This document shows, in pieces, positions 37,826 to 45,106 of a stretch of DNA of 45,821 nucleotides. The notes beneath the pieces were generated by a model that did no database searches, was not told where the DNA came from, and saw only the letters and a list, made by a program, of their open reading frames with translations. Position 1 is the first letter of the stretch; every line of letters begins with the position of its first letter. The stretch spans positions 1 through 45,821 of the forward strand of contig MFKV01000004.1 in the NCBI GenBank assembly GCA_001781105.1, written 5' to 3'. Position numbers and translations under genes: made by a program. The stretch is from Candidatus Kaiserbacteria bacterium RIFCSPHIGHO2_01_FULL_54_36 (GTDB lineage Bacteria; Patescibacteriota; Minisyncoccia; Phycocordibacterales; UBA2100).

Positions 37826-38338
37826 ATGCAGTTCCAGGTTCCCCAGTTTATTGAAGTGGAGGACAAGATCTTCGGCCCGCTGACCTTCAAACAATTCATC
37901 TACGTGGGTGGGGGGCTTGGCGCTTGCTACATTCTTTGGCGCATACTCCCGATATATATTGCCGCACCTTTCATCGCGGCCGTCGCTGGTCTTGCGGCGG
38001 GATTGGCCTTTTTCCAGCTCAATGGACGGCCCTTCATCTTAGGCCTCGAGAGCGGCTTTTTCTTCCTCATCCGCAGCAAGCTCTACCTGTGGAACAACAC
38101 CCGCAAGAAAAACGCGGCGCCTGTCGCTGCGAAGCTCGCTGCAAGCGGTGGCGTATACGTCCCGAAGCTTTCGGAAAGCAGGTTGCATGAGCTCTCGTGG
38201 AGTTTGGATATCAAGGAGCGGATCGCACAAGGTGTGGCTAACGACGAAGAGCGTCATGTCACGCACACGCAGCACGCTGTTTCTGCAGTCCACACGCCTC
38301 AGCAGATCATGGACGAGCTCTCAGAAGCTGCCCACTAA
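37826..38338 (+). CDS. PrgI-family membrane protein (VirB3-like)
   Basis: 170 aa. The N-terminal pattern MQFQVPQFIEVEDKIFGPLTFKQFIYVGGGLG is characteristic of the PrgI family of conjugation-associated proteins. Two closely spaced membrane helices follow (FIYVGGGLGACYILWRILPIYI; PFIAAVAGLAAGLAFF), then GRPFILGLESGFFFLIRSKLYLW and a charged C-terminal tail. The position directly before a VirB4 pair is the normal place of VirB3/PrgI in type IV secretion operons. The tail of ~75 aa is longer than in Firmicute PrgI. The next gene starts 5 bp after the stop. Confidence 0.85.
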   Translation: MQFQVPQFIEVEDKIFGPLTFKQFIYVGGGLGACYILWRILPIYIAAPFIAAVAGLAAGLAFFQLNGRPFILGLESGFFFLIRSKLYLWNNTRKKNAAPVAAKLAASGGVYVPKLSESRLHELSWSLDIKERIAQGVANDEERHVTHTQHAVSAVHTPQQIMDELSEAAH

Positions 38339-38343
38339 TTACC

Positions 38344-39009
38344 ATGCCCACACAAACAGAAGACAAAGGCCCGCGCGCATCCGCAAGGTCGACTCAGGAA
38401 TTTCTCCCAGTTTCTGAGGTGCGCGATGGCATCATCGTCCTCAAAGATGGCAGCTTGCGCGCAATTCTGCTTGCCTCATCACTGAACTTCGCGCTCAAAT
38501 CAGAAGACGAGCAAACCGCCTTTATCATGCAGTTCCAAAATTTCCTCAACTCGCTCGATTTTTCCGTGCAGATATTCGTGCAATCGCGCATGCTTGATAT
38601 CCGTCCATATGTCGCGACCCTTGAAGCTGCCTATAAAAATCAGCTCGACGACCTGATGCGCATTCAGATCCGCGAATACATTCAGTTCGTCAAAAGCTTC
38701 ACGGAGGCGGCAAATATCATGACGAAAAACTTCTTCGTCTGCGTCCCGTATTCTCCTTCTATCGCAATCAACAAAAAAGGGATGCTGTCGATGTTGCCGT
38801 TCGCAAAAAAGAGCAGTACGGAAGAGACGAACAGGACCTTTGAAGAGCAGGTTACGCAACTCGAACAGCGCATTTCCATCGTGCAGCAAGGATTGGTGCG
38901 CACAGGGGTGCGCACCGTGCAGCTCGGGACTGAGGAGGCAATTGAGCTCTTATACAAAATGTTTAATCCTGGCGAAGAAGGGAAGCCAATGCCCTTGAAC
39001 AGTCAGTAG
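38344..39009 (+). CDS. VirB4/TraC N-terminal-domain protein
   Basis: 221 aa. It matches the amino-terminal part of TraC/VirB4 ATPases: STQEFLPVSEVRDGIIVLKDGSLRAILLASSLNFALKSEDEQTAFIMQFQNFLNSLDFSVQIFVQSR. It has no Walker motifs. The ATPase domain is encoded separately by the next gene, so VirB4 here appears divided into two proteins, with the break in a region between. The C-terminal 60 aa contain a coiled stretch (EEQVTQLEQRISIVQQGLVRTGV). An 86-bp gap with an inverted AGTAGTTAG-type repeat lies before the ATPase gene. Confidence 0.75.
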   Translation: MPTQTEDKGPRASARSTQEFLPVSEVRDGIIVLKDGSLRAILLASSLNFALKSEDEQTAFIMQFQNFLNSLDFSVQIFVQSRMLDIRPYVATLEAAYKNQLDDLMRIQIREYIQFVKSFTEAANIMTKNFFVCVPYSPSIAINKKGMLSMLPFAKKSSTEETNRTFEEQVTQLEQRISIVQQGLVRTGVRTVQLGTEEAIELLYKMFNPGEEGKPMPLNSQ

Positions 39010-39093
39010 TTAATAGAAAGTAGTAAGTAGAAAATCCAAAAACCCGTTACAATTCTTTATGCCGACTACTAACTACTAACTACTTTCTACCTA
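39004..39093. repeat. AGTAGTTAG-type inverted repeat pair
   Basis: AGTAGTTAATAGAAAGTAG then TAAGTAG (39006-39030) faces CTACTAACTACTAACTACTTTCTAC (from 39065, quoted in part). The centre holds TACAAT (39048-39053) and, 5 nt later, ATG (39059) opening a six-codon frame MPTTNY that stops inside the repeat. It separates the two VirB4 parts. Confidence 0.55.
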
Positions 39094-39095
39094 CT

Positions 39096-41030
39096 ATGAG
39101 CCTTGTAGACTTGTTCAAGAAGAAAACGGAGGACAGCCCCAATGTCTTGCCGGTACTTCCGGAAGAGATCTATAAGTCCGGCGTGTTGGACCTCCAAGAC
39201 GTCATTGCGCCGCACGCGCTTCGCATCAATTCGCGCGAGCTCGACCTTGGGGAGAAGATCGCGCGCACGTTCTTCGTTATCTCATACCCACGATTCTTGA
39301 CGACTGGCTGGTTCGCGCCGATCATCAACATGGACAAGGTCATCGACATTTCCATTTTCGTTCACCCGATGGATACCAACGAAATGTTGCGGAAATTCCA
39401 GAAGAAAGTCGCTGAGGTGCAAAGCCAGATCTCGACGCGCGAAGAGAAGGGCATGGTGCGCGACCCAATGCTCGACACCGCATACGCCGATCTTGAGAGC
39501 TTGCGCGATTCGCTGCAGCAGGCACAAGAGAGGATATTTGAAGTCGGGCTCTACCTTACTATCTACGGGAACACGCGCGAAGAGATAGACAAGGTAGAAA
39601 CCGAGGTACGCTCTATTTTGGAGTCGCGGCTTGTCTACATCCGCCCGGCGCTCTTCCAGCAAGAGCAAGGATTCCGCAGCGTCCTTCCGATCGCGACCGA
39701 CGAGATCAACGTGCACACGAAGCTTAACTCTGCCCCTCTTTCTTCCATATTTCCATTCATTTCTTTCGACCTCACATCGGATAGGGGCATCCTCTATGGC
39801 ATCAACCGGCATAACTCATCGCTTATCCTCTTCGACCGCTTCTCGCTCGAGAACTACAATTCGGTGACCTTTGCAAAATCCGGCGCGGGCAAGTCGTATA
39901 CGACCAAGCTGGAGATTTTGCGTAGCCTCATGTTCGATGCCGAGGTCATCGTCATCGACCCTGAGCGTGAGTACGAATACTTGGCGGAGACAGTGGGTGG
40001 GCGCTACTTCAACATCTCCCTCTCGTCCGAGCACCACATCAATCCCTTTGATCTCCCGATCCCGCGCGAGGATGAGAACCCATCTGACGTGCTGCGAAGC
40101 AATATCATTACGCTTGTCGGTCTTTTCCGCATCATGCTCGGCGGCCTTACGCCCGAAGAGGATGCTGTCGTCGATAGAGCAATTACGGAAACGTATGCCC
40201 TTAAGGATATCACCGCAGATGCGAATTTCGCGCTCGTTGAGCCGCCGCTTCTGTCAGACTTCGAGCTGGTGCTCTCCGGCATGGAAGGCTCCGAGAGCTT
40301 GGTTGCGCGTCTCTCAAAATACACCAAAGGCACATGGGCGGGATTTATGAACCGCCCGACCAACGTGGATATGAACAAGAAGCTTATCGTTTTTTCTGTC
40401 CGCGACATGGAAGACGACCTCAAGCCGGTCGCGATGTATATCATCACGCACCACATCTGGAACACCGTACGCAAAGAGCTGCGCAAACGATTGCTCGTCA
40501 TCGATGAGGCGTGGTGGATGATGCGCAGTGAAGACACGGCTTCGTTCCTCTTTTCGATCGCCAAGCGCGGCCGCAAGTACTACCTCGGCATTTCCACGAT
40601 CACCCAAGACGTCTCCGACTTCTTGAACTCTCCCTATGGCATCCCCATGATCACCAACTCTTCGATCCAGCTCCTCTTGCGCCAGTCGCCGACTTCCGTG
40701 GATCTCGTGCAGCAAACATTCAAGCTCTCCGACGAGGAGAAATATTTGCTTCTTGAAAGTGACGTGGGGGAGGGGATCTTCTTCGCCGGATTAAAGCACG
40801 TTGCGATCAAGGTCATCGCATCGTATACTGAAGATCAGATCATTACTTCGGACCCTTCGCAAATACTCGCCATCAAAAAAGCGAAGCAAGAGCTTGCCAA
40901 TGCGAATGACGCAGAACTCGCTGCAACACCCCAAACAACAGCCGCCGCGGCACAAGCAGCAGCGCGCGTGCAACAATCACCGGTCAACTTCAATGCAACG
41001 CAAGCGGAGAACGTGGTTCCTAAACAATGA
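39096..41030 (+). CDS. VirB4/TraE-type secretion ATPase
   Basis: 644 aa. Walker A AKSGAGKSYTTK (about 261-272), the VirB4 block VIVIDPEREYEYLAETVGGRYFNIS, Walker B LLVIDEAWWMM (about 466-476), and the arginine-finger region RGRKYYLGISTITQDVSDFL and TNSSIQLLLRQSP are all conserved. VirB4 energises pilus assembly and substrate transport at the inner membrane. The C-terminal 70 aa are Ala/Gln rich. The next gene starts within the stop codon (ATGA). No VirD4 coupling ATPase, VirB11 or relaxase is found in the 13.7-kb locus. Confidence 0.93.
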   Translation: MSLVDLFKKKTEDSPNVLPVLPEEIYKSGVLDLQDVIAPHALRINSRELDLGEKIARTFFVISYPRFLTTGWFAPIINMDKVIDISIFVHPMDTNEMLRKFQKKVAEVQSQISTREEKGMVRDPMLDTAYADLESLRDSLQQAQERIFEVGLYLTIYGNTREEIDKVETEVRSILESRLVYIRPALFQQEQGFRSVLPIATDEINVHTKLNSAPLSSIFPFISFDLTSDRGILYGINRHNSSLILFDRFSLENYNSVTFAKSGAGKSYTTKLEILRSLMFDAEVIVIDPEREYEYLAETVGGRYFNISLSSEHHINPFDLPIPREDENPSDVLRSNIITLVGLFRIMLGGLTPEEDAVVDRAITETYALKDITADANFALVEPPLLSDFELVLSGMEGSESLVARLSKYTKGTWAGFMNRPTNVDMNKKLIVFSVRDMEDDLKPVAMYIITHHIWNTVRKELRKRLLVIDEAWWMMRSEDTASFLFSIAKRGRKYYLGISTITQDVSDFLNSPYGIPMITNSSIQLLLRQSPTSVDLVQQTFKLSDEEKYLLLESDVGEGIFFAGLKHVAIKVIASYTEDQIITSDPSQILAIKKAKQELANANDAELAATPQTTAAAAQAAARVQQSPVNFNATQAENVVPKQ

Positions 41031-41347
41031 ACACGTCGCGTATTAGTCTCGCAACAGGCGGACTCATGATCGCATGCGCAATAGTGATCGATTCTTTTCA
41101 ATTTCTACTTGACCTCATTCCGTTCGTTGGGTGGGCATTGGCATGGTTCGTCAGCATTGTGGCTGCACTTGTATTTGGTATTTGGCTTTCGCATCACGAC
41201 GTGAGCATGATGCATCACAAAAGAGCGCTTCGGTTCCTGGGCACGATGCTCGGAGAATTCATCCCCGTAGTGAACGCGATCCCCCTATGGACTGGGTCAA
41301 TAACATACACGGTCATTCAGGAATGGCGCTCTCCCGACGAGATATAA
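41027..41347 (+). CDS. Small membrane protein (106 aa)
   Basis: Two or three hydrophobic segments (LATGGLMIACAIVIDSFQFLLDLIPFVGWALAWFVSIVAALVFGIWL; LGEFIPVVNAIPLWTGSITYTVI). It looks like a VirB3- or accessory-type small inner-membrane subunit, but no family is recognised. It overlaps virB4 by ATGA at its start and the next gene by TAATG at its stop, so it is translated as part of a tight cluster. Confidence 0.65.
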   Translation: MNTSRISLATGGLMIACAIVIDSFQFLLDLIPFVGWALAWFVSIVAALVFGIWLSHHDVSMMHHKRALRFLGTMLGEFIPVVNAIPLWTGSITYTVIQEWRSPDEI

Positions 41348-42396
41348 TGAACGTCTGCATTGGTATGCGAACCGTATCCTTTCTAGGTATCTTTCTTGGT
41401 GCGATATGTGCTTTTGCGTTCCCTTTGCACGCCCAGTTTGGGCTTCCGGGCGCTCAACATGCGCTTTCGATCTCTTTCTCGCCGCTGTATCCTGGACCAG
41501 GAGAAACAGTCTCGCTTACGGTGCAAAGTCCACTGTTCGATATCTCTCAAAGCAAGGTGCTCTGGCGCGCCAACGGCAAAATAATCGCGCAAGGGACCGG
41601 AGTTGACTCGGTACAGGTGCAGGCAGGCGCTCTGGGAGCTGCGACTACCGTCGAGGTTGCAGTTTCTACTCCCGACGGAACAGCCGCGTCTGCAAACGCC
41701 ACGATACTTCCGGCCGAATTAGACCTGCTGGTTGATTCCAATACCTATATCCCGCCATTCTACAGAGGCGGCGCCCGAACCTCCGCGGGGGGCGAGCTTC
41801 GGCTCGAAGCGCGCCCGCGCTTTAGGCGTGGGGGGGCATTTGTCTCAGCATCGGAGCTTACCTATACGTGGCGGCGCAACGGTGAAGTCATGGGAAGCAT
41901 CTCGGGGCGCGGGAAAGCAAGCGTCATCATATCTGCTCCCCCCCTCTTTGGAACGGACACTATTTCGGTCGAAGCGCGCACAAGTGATGGAGTGGTCTCG
42001 CGCATCCAATCTCTCACTCTCTCATCGGCAACGCCTATACTCGCGCTCTACGAAAATCACCCGCTCTTCGGGATCCTCTACCACCGAGCGCTCGGTCCCG
42101 CGACGTTTATCCCTGAATCCGAAATGACCTTTACCGCCGTGCCCTTTTTCGCACCGGCAAGGAGCGCTGATGATCCTGGACTTCAGTATGCCTGGCAGGT
42201 TAACGGAGTGAACGTGGCGTCGAGCCCCTCCAGGTCAAACGAGCTTACTATCAATGCTGAGAACTCAAGCGGAAGGGCGCTTGTGGGGCTCGACCTCACG
42301 CACGCAACCAATTATTACTTGGACGCTCGGGCAACATGGAACATTACGTTCTCAACGGAAGGCTCGGCCACCAATCCATTCCGTACTACGCAATAA
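41347..42396 (+). CDS. Secreted protein with Ig-like repeats (349 aa)
   Basis: ATG 41347 overlaps the previous stop (TAATG). ATG 41365 is an alternative just before the signal peptide (VSFLGIFLGAICAFAFPLHAQF). The mature part has beta-rich repeats: SISFSPLYPGPGETVSLTVQSPLFDISQSKVLWRANGKII, LTYTWRRNGEVMGSISG, LQYAWQVNGVNVASSPSRSNELTINA. The repeated W-R-x-N-G-x pattern matches PKD/Ig-like folds seen in adhesins. No anchor is seen; the C-terminus TNPFRTTQ is plain. It is likely a surface-exposed component of the pilus locus. Confidence 0.7.
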   Translation: MNVCIGMRTVSFLGIFLGAICAFAFPLHAQFGLPGAQHALSISFSPLYPGPGETVSLTVQSPLFDISQSKVLWRANGKIIAQGTGVDSVQVQAGALGAATTVEVAVSTPDGTAASANATILPAELDLLVDSNTYIPPFYRGGARTSAGGELRLEARPRFRRGGAFVSASELTYTWRRNGEVMGSISGRGKASVIISAPPLFGTDTISVEARTSDGVVSRIQSLTLSSATPILALYENHPLFGILYHRALGPATFIPESEMTFTAVPFFAPARSADDPGLQYAWQVNGVNVASSPSRSNELTINAENSSGRALVGLDLTHATNYYLDARATWNITFSTEGSATNPFRTTQ

Positions 42397-42433
42397 AGAA
42401 GATGTTATGAGCAAAGCGAATTACATATTCTTT

Positions 42434-42491
42434 ACCCTGTTAAATCGCGGCTCTGCCGCGCCTTCGCCCGTGGCGAAGGATTTAACAGGGT
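42434..42491. repeat. 58-bp perfect three-way-junction palindrome
   Basis: A 12-bp closing stem ACCCTGTTAAAT/ATTTAACAGGGT encloses two directly abutting hairpins, CGCGG-CTCTG-CCGCG and CCTTCGCC-CGT-GGCGAAGG, with no unpaired base between stems. It lies in a 140-bp gap of the secretion locus. A 42-codon frame (42407-42535) runs through it but is not convincing as a gene. Confidence 0.7.
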
Positions 42492-42536
42492 GTAAGTTAT
42501 TTCTAAGCTCGTTAGCACTCGCTAAGAAAAACTAAC

Positions 42537-43925
42537 ATGAAAGCACGAGCGATCATCGAATATATTCTCGCGGCACTTATCGTCCTCATCTTGGGCGCGC
42601 TTTCAGGATGGTACTTTTTCCTGCGCACACAAACACAATCTACGCAAGCGCAGAGCGCCGCGCGGGGTTATGAGACAGAGATCCCAAGCGCGAGCGGGGT
42701 AGAGAGCACCGCGAGCGTCCCAGAGACTGAGAGCGCTCCACAAAAACAAACCCCTCAGGCCAGCATGCCTGCGCCAGGAGAAGGGTTTCTGTCGCGCATG
42801 TGGAACGCACTCATGGGCAGAGGCACAGGAGTTTCTGAGCCTGCTGGCAGTGTATCGTTTGGCGAAGCCGCGAGCTTTTCAAACGCTGCTTTGCAAATAC
42901 AGACTGCGCCTGCTCAAGCACGGCCGCAGCAACTGTGGCAAGTGCAAAACAAACCAGTTGCCGGCATGGCGTTCGTACAAATAGGCGGAAATACTCGATT
43001 GCGGTACGTTGAGCGCTCCAGTGGGCATGTCTTCGATGCAGACCCTGAGACCGGTAGCATTGTACGGCTTACCAATACGTTGATGCCAAAAATATACGAA
43101 GCGATCATCACAGAAAATCACATTATCGTGCGTTCGCTTGACGCGGGAGATGCTATAACGACCTTTGTGGGCTCTATCGCTACTTCGACACAAGAAGACG
43201 GCGCTACTTCGACGATGCGCGCGCTTGCGGGCGTACAGCTTGCCAAGAATATTATGTATGTTTCAGCCGATCCTCGGTCTACAGCGCTCTTTTATACCGT
43301 GAAAGACACGGACGGAGTACTTGGGATACGCTCAGAGTGGAACGGCACCAAACAAAAACAGATCTTCCGATCCGCGCTCATGAATTGGCGATCGACACTT
43401 CTCCAAGATGGCCGCACTATCCTTGCGCAGGCACCACTCGATAGCACGCTCACGCATGCTTACGAGCTCAAAGGCGATGGCTCCCTCGTGCGGTTACTTG
43501 ACCCTGCGCCCGGGCTCACGATCTTGCCGCGTTCGGGCGGGGCGCTGCTGTGGGGTAGCTCCTCCGGCGGGTCGCTCGGTCTATTCGTCAAAGTAAATCC
43601 AAGTGCTTCATCGGTACAGCTCCCAATACGGACGATCGCGGATAAGTGCGTGTGGGCGAAAGCCGACAGCCCGATCGCGTACTGCGGAGTGCCGCAGGGG
43701 ATAGTAGCTCGTAATTTCATTGACGAATGGTACCGTGGCGCTGCGCATTCGTCGGACGCTATCTGGAGAGTTGATGCGGGGGCGGGAAGCGCCGAACTCG
43801 TTTATGCGCCCCCTACTGGCACTTCTATTGATGTGGAAAATCTTACATTAGACAGCAAGGGGGATTATCTCTCATTCACCAATGCGGCTGATAAATCTCT
43901 TTGGCTTTTCCGACTCGTCAAATAA
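42537..43925 (+). CDS. Membrane-anchored beta-propeller-like protein (462 aa)
   Basis: An N-terminal anchor (IIEYILAALIVLILGALSGWYFFL) is followed by a Gln/Ser/Pro-rich spacer (about 35-115) and a ~330-aa outer domain of beta-strand character. Its repeating blocks (LWQVQNKPVAGMAFVQIGGNTRLRYVERSSGHVFDADPETGSI; ALFYTVKDTDGVLGIRSEWNG; LSFTNAADKSLWLF) resemble a WD40- or six-bladed propeller. No catalytic signature seen. The gene stops one base before the next ATG. It is likely a structural or binding part of the locus. Confidence 0.68.
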   Translation: MKARAIIEYILAALIVLILGALSGWYFFLRTQTQSTQAQSAARGYETEIPSASGVESTASVPETESAPQKQTPQASMPAPGEGFLSRMWNALMGRGTGVSEPAGSVSFGEAASFSNAALQIQTAPAQARPQQLWQVQNKPVAGMAFVQIGGNTRLRYVERSSGHVFDADPETGSIVRLTNTLMPKIYEAIITENHIIVRSLDAGDAITTFVGSIATSTQEDGATSTMRALAGVQLAKNIMYVSADPRSTALFYTVKDTDGVLGIRSEWNGTKQKQIFRSALMNWRSTLLQDGRTILAQAPLDSTLTHAYELKGDGSLVRLLDPAPGLTILPRSGGALLWGSSSGGSLGLFVKVNPSASSVQLPIRTIADKCVWAKADSPIAYCGVPQGIVARNFIDEWYRGAAHSSDAIWRVDAGAGSAELVYAPPTGTSIDVENLTLDSKGDYLSFTNAADKSLWLFRLVK

Positions 43926-43926
43926 T

Positions 43927-44421
43927 ATGCGCTCATGTATCCAGTATCGTGTGTACTTGCTCACCGCGATTTTCGCGTTTGTATGCGCGTGTTTGCTCGC
44001 ACCATTTCTTGTGCACGCGCAGACGGGCAACTTCGTGCCGCTCGCAGAAACACCCGGGGGCAAGCTCGCCGAACTGTATAGCTCTCCAGACCTCTCAGGT
44101 TTTATCAACGGCCTTTTCAAATTCGGCATAGCGCTCGGCGCGATCATCGCCGTTTTGCGCCTCGCCTATGCTGGATACCTCTACATGGGCCAGTCCGACA
44201 TGTGGAGCCACAAAGGGGAGGCTCGTACGATCATTGCCGACGTGACATTGGGGCTTCTCATTCTCCTCTCTATCTATCTCATACTCTTCCAGATCAATCC
44301 AGATATCGTGCAATTCAAAGCGCTCGACGTGATCAAAAGCGCTCCCGCTTCATCAGGGCAGCAAAACGTCTACCAAGGGCCAATCCCCGCAGGTGAGGAA
44401 GGTCGAGGCTTTACAGACTAG
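43927..44421 (+). CDS. VirB2-like type IV secretion pilin
   Basis: 164 aa from ATG 43927 (the ORF track starts earlier). A long signal peptide (YLLTAIFAFVCACLLAPFLVHAQTG) precedes two membrane helices separated by a short loop (FINGLFKFGIALGAIIAVLRLAYAGYLYM; IIADVTLGLLILLSIYLILF). This is the plan of VirB2/TraA pilins and of the T4SS pilin families of Gram-positive and CPR bacteria. The loop SDMWSHKGEARTI is polar. The tail of ~45 aa is longer than in VirB2. As last gene of the locus it ends only 8 bp before the convergent jag gene. Confidence 0.8.
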   Translation: MRSCIQYRVYLLTAIFAFVCACLLAPFLVHAQTGNFVPLAETPGGKLAELYSSPDLSGFINGLFKFGIALGAIIAVLRLAYAGYLYMGQSDMWSHKGEARTIIADVTLGLLILLSIYLILFQINPDIVQFKALDVIKSAPASSGQQNVYQGPIPAGEEGRGFTD

Positions 44422-44429
44422 TAAAGCGA

Positions 44430-44948
44430 TCAAACTTCACTTGAGTATTTAATGACTACCCTGCGATTTCTTCCTTCGCCCTGAGATTCCGTCTTCACAT
44501 TAGGCGCGTCCTGGAGCGTCGTGTGCACGATGAGGCGCTCGTACGAGCTCATGGGAGAAAGCTCGACATCGTATTCCAAGCTCCGAGCACGCTCCGCCAT
44601 CATGAGCGCTTTCGCCTGCAGGTCTTTGATCTGCTTCGTGCGGTACTCGTTGACATCGACCAAAAACATCGGCGTTCGGTTCTCTGTAGCGGCTGTTGCT
44701 TCAGCAGATTCGTTCGGATGTGCATCATCAGTGCCCTTCTCGTATATCTTTTTTACGAGCGTATCAAGCGCGTGCACCGTATCTCCATGCGCGCCGATGA
44801 GCGAGCGCGCGTCGCCATCGGTGCGGATCGAGAAAATTTCCTGGCCTGCAACTGATGTTCTCTCGATGCTCGAATACGGTATGCCAATGGTTATAAGCAG
44901 CTCTTTGAGGATGTTTGTGACTGCATCGCTCACCCCGTTAGAAGCCAT
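44430..44948 (-). CDS. jag: KH/R3H RNA-binding protein Jag (KhpB)
   Basis: 172 aa. The KH-like domain (GDARSLIGAHGDTVHALDTLVKKIY, about 43-68) has the GxxG loop as GAHG. An R3H domain follows (YRTKQIKDLQAKALMMAERARSLEYDVELSPMSSYERLIVH, about 108-150) and ends VVIKYSSEV. The usual N-terminal Jag_N part is absent, as in many short forms. It lies downstream of yidC, the normal synteny. The N-terminal residues ASNGV are encoded by element E3; without the element the protein would begin MSDAV at ATG 45018, 7 nt behind -10 TATAGT. Confidence 0.9.
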   Translation of the reverse strand: MASNGVSDAVTNILKELLITIGIPYSSIERTSVAGQEIFSIRTDGDARSLIGAHGDTVHALDTLVKKIYEKGTDDAHPNESAEATAATENRTPMFLVDVNEYRTKQIKDLQAKALMMAERARSLEYDVELSPMSSYERLIVHTTLQDAPNVKTESQGEGRNRRVVIKYSSEV

Positions 44949-45013
44949 AGGAAATTGAGCTACGGGGATTAATGGCTCTTATCGAAAGAGATTTTGTGAA
45001 GCTTCTAACGAGG
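44933..45013 (-). mobile_element. Palindromic element E3 at the jag start
   Basis: The 81-bp unit has ends CCCCGTTAGAAGC (44933-44945) and GCTTCTAACGAGG (45001-45013), 12 of 13 complementary, with perfect 4-bp duplications CTCA (44929-44932, 45014-45017). It sits after the first base of an ATG (45018) and leaves a 26-codon upstream frame (44938-45018, MSLVRS...). Its end plus the duplicated TGAG also re-creates GTG in frame with jag. Confidence 0.8.
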
Positions 45014-45025
45014 CTCATGCGGGGC

Positions 45026-45031
45026 ACTATA
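45026..45031 (-). promoter_or_regulatory. -10 box of the ancestral jag start
   Basis: Minus-strand TATAGT ends 7 nt before ATG 45018. It now drives the short frame created by element E3 and then jag. Confidence 0.55.
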
Positions 45032-45081
45032 CCCTGGGGCGCCCGCCTCCCGCAATGTACCGGGAAGCCCCTTTCTGTGTC

Positions 45082-45106
45082 ATAACGGCGTCTCCGTTAG
45101 GCGCCG
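45082..45106 (-). terminator. Hairpin over the yidC stop codon
   Basis: Minus-strand AACGGCG...CGCCGTT, 7-bp stem with an 11-nt loop, beginning in the last codons of yidC. No U tract, so termination would be partial at best. Confidence 0.35.

Noticed and set aside
42407-42535. 42-codon ORF in the secretion locus
   Set aside because: It is mostly a translation of the perfect palindrome at 42434-42491 and has no ribosome site or leaderless -10 spacing.
30762-44421. Integrative conjugative element
   Set aside because: No relaxase, VirD4 coupling protein, integrase or attachment repeats were found; the Xer gene is 23 kb away.
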